From contig JACPDS010000064.1 in assembly GCA_016183885.1 (NCBI GenBank), positions 4,831-15,667 of the forward strand: a DNA stretch of 10,837 bases, in the 5' to 3' direction. The DNA is from Armatimonadota bacterium. GTDB taxonomy: Bacteria; Vulcanimicrobiota; JACPDS01. Position numbers and translations under genes: made by a program. The notes below the pieces were generated by a model. The model was not told the origin of the DNA, made no database searches, and saw only the letters and a list, made by a program, of their open reading frames with translations. This document shows, piece after piece, positions 6,088-10,837 of this stretch (position 1 is its first letter; the number at the start of each line of letters is the position of its first letter).

Positions 6088-6164
6088 TGGCGGGGTCGAC
6101 GGGATTTGAACCCGCGATCTCATGCGTGACAGGCATGCGCGTTAAACCGCTACGCTACGACCCC
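6088..6164 (-). tRNA. tRNA-Asp (GTC)
   Basis: The 77-nt cloverleaf has acceptor stem GGGGTCG paired with CGACCCC, anticodon loop CTGTCAC with anticodon GTC, T arm GGTTCAAATCC, discriminator G as usual for Asp, and an encoded CCA. It is the first of two tRNA genes on the minus strand. The region just upstream (6165-6180 on the + strand) contains a TAAAAT that could be its -10 box, though no clear -35 is visible. Confidence 0.97.
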
Positions 6165-6266
6165 TTTATTTTAAAATTCTTCAAATTTATTGAATCTTCC
6201 TTCCTTTACAATTAATTAAAATTATAAGGATAAAAGATATAAGAATAAAAAATTATAACATCTGAG
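6165..6266. other. AT-rich spacer upstream of the tRNA pair
   Basis: About 100 bp of A/T-rich sequence without a recognisable gene. It must contain the tRNA promoter, but only a weak TAAAAT is visible. The higher G+C of the adjacent relic starts abruptly near 6260. Confidence 0.4.
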
Positions 6267-6554
6267 CTAAGCAGTGCGGGGATTTATCCGCATCTGCTTG
6301 AGCGATTTGTTGCACGCTTTATATTTTTTAGAATAATGTCTTTGTGTAGCCGCCACATTTTCTTTTTCAAGTTTTGTGAGAATAATTTGAATGCACTTAT
6401 CAAACTGATGCTTTACATTATATGCCCATAATCTAATGACCCCTCTGTGTTAATATAAATTGGACACTTTGCCGCTTGTAGTAACCTTTGCTGACTTGGC
6501 GCCAAGTGCCAACCCACCTGAGCCGCTGAATAATTCACCGAATCGGAAATTCAT
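6267..6554 (-). pseudogene. Collapsed DNA cytosine-5 methyltransferase / Vsr-like relic
   Basis: The minus-strand frame starts at ATG 6554 and reads MNFRFGELFSGSGGLALGA. This is the N-terminus and motif I (FxGxGG, the AdoMet-binding loop) of a DNA cytosine-5 methyltransferase. After 34 codons there is a TAA (6450-6452), and the rest of the enzyme, including the PC and ENV catalytic motifs, is absent. The same frame continues for 60 codons after the stop with RGVIRLWAYNVKHQFDKCI and onward to TAG (6267-6269). This resembles the C-terminal VxRxWExxVK...KC region of Vsr/DUF559-type endonucleases, which are commonly encoded next to dcm; that part is tentative. I infer an internal deletion joining the start of a dcm gene to the end of a vsr gene. 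The piece is clearly richer in G+C than its neighbours, consistent with horizontal origin. Confidence 0.6.
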
Positions 6555-6748
6555 AGTTAACTAATTATATAAGGTCTGCCGTCATATTTAAAGTCTTTTT
6601 TAAAAGAAAATGGGGCGGCGATAGTCTTTGATGCATTCATATGCCGTTATTATTCATGCGTATAATGTCTCGCTTAATATTGGAATAAAATTTTACCTTT
6701 TTAAACAGCTTATAAGTATAGGTTGGCTATTTATTTTAAAACATACTA
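6555..6748. other. Gene-poor stretch upstream of the relic
   Basis: No complete gene is recognisable. On the minus strand a 27-codon open stretch (6640-6557, beginning MNASKTIAAPFSF, ending GRPYIIS) stops two bases before the methyltransferase ATG. A second protein-like stretch in another frame (VKFYSNIKRDIIRMNNNGI) ends just upstream. This could be the broken end of a gene that once preceded dcm in an operon. I cannot assign a family. No terminator was seen after the epimerase stop at 6749. Confidence 0.35.
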
Positions 6749-7678
6749 TCAATGTGTTGAAATATGATTAAATATTTCTTTAAAAAAATTGATCGTTTCT
6801 ATTAAACCGTCTTCTTTATTCATTCCAGGATTAAATCCGGCATCTTTAATTTTAGAAATATCCGCGCTAGAATGTTTTACATCGCCCGCCCGGGGTGCGC
6901 TATAAACAATTTTAGAATTAGAATTAGTAAGTTTTAAAATTAATTTGGCTAAATCATTAATAGTAATTTTTTCTCCTCGACCAACATTATAAATACCGCT
7001 AATTCCTGGTTTAAGGGCTAATAAATTAGCTCCTACAACATCTTTCACAAAAATGAAATCTCTAGTTTGTTCTCCGTCTCCGAAGATTGTTAAATCTTCC
7101 CCTTTTAAGGCTTTATCAACAAAAATAGGAATTGCCGCCGCATATTGACTTTTAGGGTCCTGGCGCGGTCCGAAAACGTTAAAATAACGCAAACTTACTG
7201 TTTCTAATCCATATTCTTGATGATACATTTTAAGATAATATTCTCCGTCTAATTTAGTGATGGCATAAGGACTTTTTGGTTCCGGAAGCATATCTTCTTT
7301 TTTAGGAACAACCGGATTATCTCCATAAACTGCTGAAGAAGAAGAAAGAACTATTTTTTTAACTTTATTAACTCTTGCCGCTTCTAAAACATTTAAAACG
7401 CCTAAAGTATTAATTTCCACAGTTTCTTTTGGTTTTTGAACCGATTCAGGAACGCTTACTAAAGCGGCTAAATGAAAAATATAATCTACATTAAGCATTA
7501 ATTGGTTTACTAAATTAAAATCGGCAACGCTTCCATTTACAAAATTTACTCTAAAATTTTTTAAATTTTTTTTAAAGCCGCTTCGCAGACTATCTAAAAC
7601 TATTACTTCTTCATTTTGAAAATGCTCTGCCAGATGGCTTCCAATAAAACCTGCTCCGCCGGTAATTAAAATTTTCAT
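6749..7678 (-). CDS. NAD-dependent UDP-sugar 4-epimerase (GalE/WbpP-like SDR)
   Basis: The 309-residue extended short-chain dehydrogenase begins MKILITGGAGFIGSHL, with the NAD(P)-binding GGxGFIG at 7-13. The catalytic S112-115 region (SSSSAVYG) and Y138-x3-K142 (YAITK) are present. RYFNVFGPRQDP (about 164-175) and SQYAAAIP (177-184) resemble UDP-GlcNAc/GalNAc(A) 4-epimerases of the WbpP/TviB-neighbour type more than classic GalE, so the substrate may be an acetamido sugar. The family interconverts C4 epimers of UDP-sugars in the cytoplasm for glycan synthesis. I chose ATG 7678 over the in-frame GTG 7690 because GGTGAT (7691-7686) lies 7 nt before it and the family start fits. The GTG would overlap the PLD gene stop by 4 bp. 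It is the last gene of the three-gene operon. Confidence 0.88.
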   Translation of the reverse strand: MKILITGGAGFIGSHLAEHFQNEEVIVLDSLRSGFKKNLKNFRVNFVNGSVADFNLVNQLMLNVDYIFHLAALVSVPESVQKPKETVEINTLGVLNVLEAARVNKVKKIVLSSSSAVYGDNPVVPKKEDMLPEPKSPYAITKLDGEYYLKMYHQEYGLETVSLRYFNVFGPRQDPKSQYAAAIPIFVDKALKGEDLTIFGDGEQTRDFIFVKDVVGANLLALKPGISGIYNVGRGEKITINDLAKLILKLTNSNSKIVYSAPRAGDVKHSSADISKIKDAGFNPGMNKEDGLIETINFFKEIFNHISTH

Positions 7679-7685
7679 TTTTTTT

Positions 7686-7691
7686 ATCACC
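7686..7691 (-). promoter_or_regulatory. Shine-Dalgarno site GGTGAT deciding the epimerase start
   Basis: On the minus strand AAAGGTGATAAAAAAATG puts GGTGAT seven bases before ATG 7678. This element contains the alternative GTG codon (7690-7688) and the TGA stop of the PLD gene, so ribosome termination and re-initiation would happen at nearly the same spot. Confidence 0.6.
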
Positions 7692-8889
7692 TTTCTTGAT
7701 AAGATGCAAAAATTTTAGTAATCTTATCGATAATGTTCATACTTATTTTATCTAAAAAAGATTCAGGAGAAATATCTAAACTATTTTCCCAGTCTTTTTC
7801 AAACATTTTTTTAAAAGAATCGGCTAAAGTTTTATCTTTTATCTCAGCATCTATTTCGTGATAATATTCTAAACTTCCTTCAGTCCAATTAGCGCTTCCC
7901 AGAACAGTTTCGTTTCCGTCAAATAATCCTAACTTAGTATGCATTAATTCATGAATCTTATTGTTAGTTTTATAAAATCGCGTTTCAATTCCCGCTTCTT
8001 TTAATTTCCATGCCGTAGATTTATTAGGAGAGCCAAAGGCAAAAATATTAGGATCTAAAATTATTTTAATATTTACTCCTCTTTTTTTAGCCTTAATTAA
8101 AGCCTCAATAACTTCTAAGTGAGTTAAAGTGAAAATTTCTAAAAGAATTTCTTCTTTAGCTTGAGCGATATGTTCTAAAATTGATTTCTTAATGTCTTGA
8201 TGTTTCCCATCAGTTGTAACAACCCTTATTTCAGTTGGATTAGTTAAATACCCTGTTTCTGGAGCAAGCTCTTCTAAATTAGTTTTAGATTCTTCAAAAA
8301 TAGGAATATTTTGATGAATTTTCCCGCCGGCTAATTTCCAATCTTCATTAAAAATTTCTTCTAAATTTTTAACTGCCGGTCCTTTAAAAACAATTTCCAC
8401 ATCATGATTTTTATCTAAATCCGAAGTCCAGCACATTCCTCCTATCATTGCCTTTTTATCGTCAACAATTAAAGTTTTCGCATGATCAATATTATAAAAA
8501 CGTGGCTTTAAACTTTTAAGATTATAATTTAACAATTCTACTTTATTTTCCCGCAGATACCTTCTAATTAAAAGAACATTGAGAATTTGTTTTATATTCC
8601 CCGATCCATTAAAAGGGCCGGCAATAACTCTTACTTTTACGCCCCGATGAGCGGCTTCCGCTAATTTTTGAGCTAAGTCCCATTTACTAATAATAAAATT
8701 ATCTATTTCAATATTTTTTTTAGCCTTATCAAGCATTTCTTTTATTTCCGGATAAATTTCTCCTGATATAAGAGGTTTAACAAAATTTCCTTTTGAAGTC
8801 TTTCCAATTTCTTCTTTTAACGCGCTTTCTTCTTTAAGTAAATTTAAAGGATAATTGATTTTAAGAGGGCTTAAATTTTTAATTTTCAT
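7687..8889 (-). CDS. Phospholipase D-family protein with two HKD motifs
   Basis: The 400 residues contain two complete HxKx4D motifs, the catalytic signature of the PLD superfamily: H136-x-K138-x4-D143 (followed by IGGMCW) and H317-x-K319-x4-D324 (followed by LGSANWT). Each sits in a half with a similar layout (about 40-190 and 220-380), as in cardiolipin synthases and other bi-lobed PLD enzymes. They transfer or hydrolyse phosphatidyl or other phosphodiester groups through a histidine intermediate. Unlike typical ClsA cardiolipin synthases, there is no N-terminal membrane segment and no signal peptide, so a soluble or peripheral enzyme is expected. A nuclease role is also possible. The start overlaps the stop of the C45-like gene by ATGA, with no Shine-Dalgarno site. 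The TGA end lies within the epimerase ribosome site. Confidence 0.88.
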   Translation of the reverse strand: MKIKNLSPLKINYPLNLLKEESALKEEIGKTSKGNFVKPLISGEIYPEIKEMLDKAKKNIEIDNFIISKWDLAQKLAEAAHRGVKVRVIAGPFNGSGNIKQILNVLLIRRYLRENKVELLNYNLKSLKPRFYNIDHAKTLIVDDKKAMIGGMCWTSDLDKNHDVEIVFKGPAVKNLEEIFNEDWKLAGGKIHQNIPIFEESKTNLEELAPETGYLTNPTEIRVVTTDGKHQDIKKSILEHIAQAKEEILLEIFTLTHLEVIEALIKAKKRGVNIKIILDPNIFAFGSPNKSTAWKLKEAGIETRFYKTNNKIHELMHTKLGLFDGNETVLGSANWTEGSLEYYHEIDAEIKDKTLADSFKKMFEKDWENSLDISPESFLDKISMNIIDKITKIFASYQER

Positions 8890-10262
8890 TTTAATAATTC
8901 CATTATCTTAAAAGATTTATAATCTTGAGAGCGGCTAATATAATTTTTACCTAAAGCAATCCAAAAAATTTTTTCTTTTAAATCGCAAACTGCGCTGATA
9001 TTAGTGGTAATTCTTACTTCTAAATTTTTTGGGATAGAAAAGGGACCGAATTTAGCAATGCGTTTTCCATACCAATCAACAGCATTATCGCCCGGATTTT
9101 CAGGCCCTATATTTTTTCCTGTTTTTAAATCTAATTTATCTGTAAGAATATTCTTTATAATTTCAGAATCAATTTTACCATAATTAGAACTAATTAATTT
9201 CTTAATTCTTTGTTCCCGAAGAAGCGAACCCTCCAAAGGAGGAATAGCAGATTTAAAAGTAAATGGAGTTTTGTAATGATTGGCTAAGGTTAAAGTATCT
9301 AATAAATTATCTATTTCCCCAGTTTTTCTGCTTTGAACTATTTTATTATTCTTAAAAGTATCAATAATGTTTTGAGCTGCTTCTATTACTTTAGCTTCTT
9401 TATTGTTAGCCGCTAAAATAGAGGTTCCGGCATTAGAGATGATTTTGGTGTTTTTAATCATTTCTTCAGCTTCCTTTGGGACAGCGCAGTTTTGAATTAA
9501 GCGGCGCATTAAAATTCCGGTATATAAACCAAAGGGAGACTGGAAGGGGTAAGGGGTATTATTTTGAGCAATTATCAGATTTTTTTCATTCCAGCCGATT
9601 ATTGCTTCTAATACTTTTCCGGCATAGCCGGGGGCAATAAAATTATATCCTTTTTGAGGATGATGAACTTGAATTAAAGCGTATTTATGCCAGCGGTTTA
9701 AATCCAGGGAATCTAAATTTCTTCCAATTAAAGTATTCCCATCTAAAGCGGCTTTTCCCATAACCGCTAATTGAGAGCAATGACTGCTCATCCCCAAAGA
9801 TTCTAAAAAATTTGCCAAAGCCTGATAAGGAGCTTCGCTATTCATTACTAAAATATCATTATATTTTAAGCCTGCGGCATCGGCGATTCCCTTAAGCTCA
9901 TCTTTCTCTTCGGGTCTTAAAAATTTTTCATTTAATTTAGCGTAAAAATACCAAACTATTTTTGGTAAAATAGGAGAAGCTTTAAAAAAGCCTTCCTGAT
10001 AAACTTCCTTAAAACACTTAATAATTTCATTTTTCAGGAGTTTTCCATGTTGATAACCTTCTTCATATGGAGAGCCAAAAGTATGAATTACTTTATAACC
10101 ATTTAATTCTTCTAAATAAGCTTTGCCATAAGCGGCTAAAATTTTATTATTTGATTTAAGTCTGCCGGCTGAATTTGGAAACGAATAAGCATTATTTCTT
10201 GAATTAAGAGGCGAAGTAGATATAAACAAGATTAATCCTCCTATAATTAAATTTTTTTTCAC
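8886..10262 (-). CDS. Secreted C45/acyltransferase-like Ntn hydrolase
   Basis: The protein has 458 residues. The N-terminus (MKKNLIIGGLILFISTS) is a short signal peptide or anchor, so the enzyme probably acts outside the cytoplasm. GSPYEEGYQHGKLL (63-76) and SSHCSQLAVMGKAALDGNTL followed by IGRNLD (159-184) match peptidase family C45, the acyl-CoA:6-APA acyltransferase-like Ntn hydrolases. C162 would be the nucleophile that autocatalytic cleavage exposes. Family members hydrolyse or transfer amide-linked acyl groups, and the substrate here is unknown. The length exceeds the minimal C45 core, with extra sequence on both sides. The start is GTG and has no Shine-Dalgarno site upstream. An internal GGAGG (10241-10237) precedes an in-frame TTG (codon 12), but starting there would remove the signal peptide's basic N-terminus. 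It is the first gene of a tight operon with the PLD and epimerase genes. Confidence 0.8.
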   Translation of the reverse strand: MKKNLIIGGLILFISTSPLNSRNNAYSFPNSAGRLKSNNKILAAYGKAYLEELNGYKVIHTFGSPYEEGYQHGKLLKNEIIKCFKEVYQEGFFKASPILPKIVWYFYAKLNEKFLRPEEKDELKGIADAAGLKYNDILVMNSEAPYQALANFLESLGMSSHCSQLAVMGKAALDGNTLIGRNLDSLDLNRWHKYALIQVHHPQKGYNFIAPGYAGKVLEAIIGWNEKNLIIAQNNTPYPFQSPFGLYTGILMRRLIQNCAVPKEAEEMIKNTKIISNAGTSILAANNKEAKVIEAAQNIIDTFKNNKIVQSRKTGEIDNLLDTLTLANHYKTPFTFKSAIPPLEGSLLREQRIKKLISSNYGKIDSEIIKNILTDKLDLKTGKNIGPENPGDNAVDWYGKRIAKFGPFSIPKNLEVRITTNISAVCDLKEKIFWIALGKNYISRSQDYKSFKIMELLK

Positions 10263-10303
10263 TAAAAATATTTTATTAAATTTATCTTATTTTGTATATT
10301 AAA

Positions 10304-10320
10304 AATTTGTTAACTTTTAG
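10304..10320 (+). promoter_or_regulatory. Motif shared with the region before the 175-residue gene
   Basis: AATTTGTTAACTTTTAG lies between the divergent C45-like gene and galK. The minus strand at 1220-1203 reads AATTTGTTAACATTTTAG, the same motif with one extra base. TTGTTA could serve as a -35 element for galK, although no good -10 follows at 16-18 nt. On the opposite strand TTAACA with TAAGAT 18 nt later is a weak promoter candidate for the operon. Confidence 0.3.
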
Positions 10321-10358
10321 AAAGGAAAAATTTTAAAATCTCTTTAATCTAGCTATTA

Positions 10359-10837
10359 GTGAATAATTTAAGTAAAGGTTTTAAGAAAATTTTTAGCCAA
10401 AAACCCGAGTTTTTAGTTAAGGCGCCGGGAAGAGTAAATTTAATTGGGGAGCATACCGATTATAACGGAGGTTTTGTCCTGCCAATCGCCATAAATAAAT
10501 TTATTTTTATGGCAGCAAGTAAAAGAAAAGATAATCTTCTATCAATTTATTCTTTAAATTATAATCAAAAATTTGAAACTTCTTTAAATAAGATTGCTTT
10601 TAGTAAAAATAATATCTGGGCTAATTATCTTCAAGGAGTAGCTAAAATCCTTCAAAGTAAAAAATTTAAACTTAAGGGGGCAAATATTCTTTTCTCCGGG
10701 AATATTCCTCAAGGTTCTGGATTAAGCTCCTCAGCGGCTTTAGAAGTAGCGGCGATTTTAGCTTTTCAAAAAATTAATCGATTTAAACTGGACAAATTAA
10801 GCTTGGTTTTAATTTGCCAAGAAGCGGAAAATAAATT
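10359..10837 (+). CDS. galK: Galactokinase, N-terminal part (cut by window end)
   Basis: 159 codons are visible. The galactokinase signature GRVNLIGEHTDYNGG (24-38) binds the sugar. The GHMP kinase ATP loop NIPQGSGLSSSAALE (115-129) follows. In this family the enzyme phosphorylates galactose to galactose 1-phosphate as the first step of the Leloir pathway, in the cytoplasm. The GTG at 10359 is the only start codon between an in-frame TAG (10350-10352) and the conserved core, and it lacks a Shine-Dalgarno site. The nearest purine-rich stretch (AGAAAGGAAA) is about 30 nt upstream. The gene diverges from the operon that ends with a UDP-sugar epimerase, which fits shared use in hexose metabolism. 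About 200-230 further residues would be expected beyond the window. Confidence 0.92.
   Translation, partial: MNNLSKGFKKIFSQKPEFLVKAPGRVNLIGEHTDYNGGFVLPIAINKFIFMAASKRKDNLLSIYSLNYNQKFETSLNKIAFSKNNIWANYLQGVAKILQSKKFKLKGANILFSGNIPQGSGLSSSAALEVAAILAFQKINRFKLDKLSLVLICQEAENK

Noticed and set aside
5992..6164. tRNA pair as an attachment site of an integrated island
   Set aside because: The relic lies on the 5' side of the tRNAs, and I found no integrase or duplicated tRNA 3' end.
6450..6554. 34-codon open frame as a functional small gene
   Set aside because: It contains only the motif I end of a cytosine-5 methyltransferase and no catalytic motifs, so it is a remnant.
7678..7690. GTG at 7690 as the epimerase start
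   Set aside because: It lies within the ribosome site for ATG 7678, which gives the family-typical MKILITGGAGFIGS start. It cannot be excluded.

Overview
The window is AT-rich bacterial DNA (roughly one third G+C by eye). It uses the standard genetic code, genes are often overlapped by 4 bp, and tRNA genes encode their CCA ends. Gene content suggests a member of an uncultivated candidate phylum with a Gram-negative-like or otherwise envelope-rich lifestyle. The main clues are a DRG/Obg-type TGS GTPase, an archaeal-type RNase HI fused to a Nudix domain, and AT-rich dispersed inverted repeats. An Omnitrophota-like origin is my guess, at low confidence and without any search.

Layout. The left edge (2-319) holds the 3' end of a sugar ABC transporter permease on the + strand. 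It is followed by a structured, repeat-bounded intergenic element (about 331-597). From about 600 to 4070 everything is on the minus strand. Read in transcription order this is a small 3-TM membrane protein, a DUF2254-like membrane protein coupled by an ATGA overlap to the RNase H-Nudix fusion, and then an unrecognised 175-residue protein with its own good ribosome binding site. A + strand TGS-domain GTPase (4198-5184) ends immediately next to a convergent iron-sulfur flavoprotein gene (5185-5760).

The middle (5761-6748) is a non-coding and scarred region. It has a composite palindromic repeat built from CACAGAG-type ends (5765-5965), tRNA-Phe(GAA), tRNA-Asp(GTC), and a relic that starts as a DNA cytosine-5 methyltransferase and, after one stop, continues in the same frame into what looks like a Vsr-type endonuclease C-terminus. 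I read this as a collapsed dcm-vsr cassette.

The right third (6749-10262, minus strand) is a tight three-gene operon. It runs from a secreted C45/acyltransferase-like Ntn hydrolase to a soluble twin-HKD phospholipase D-family protein to a UDP-sugar 4-epimerase. A galactokinase gene, cut by the window end, diverges from it. Galactokinase, UDP-sugar epimerase and the sugar importer all point to sugar uptake and nucleotide-sugar supply. How the PLD and Ntn hydrolase fit with the epimerase is not established by the sequence and is the most interesting functional question here.
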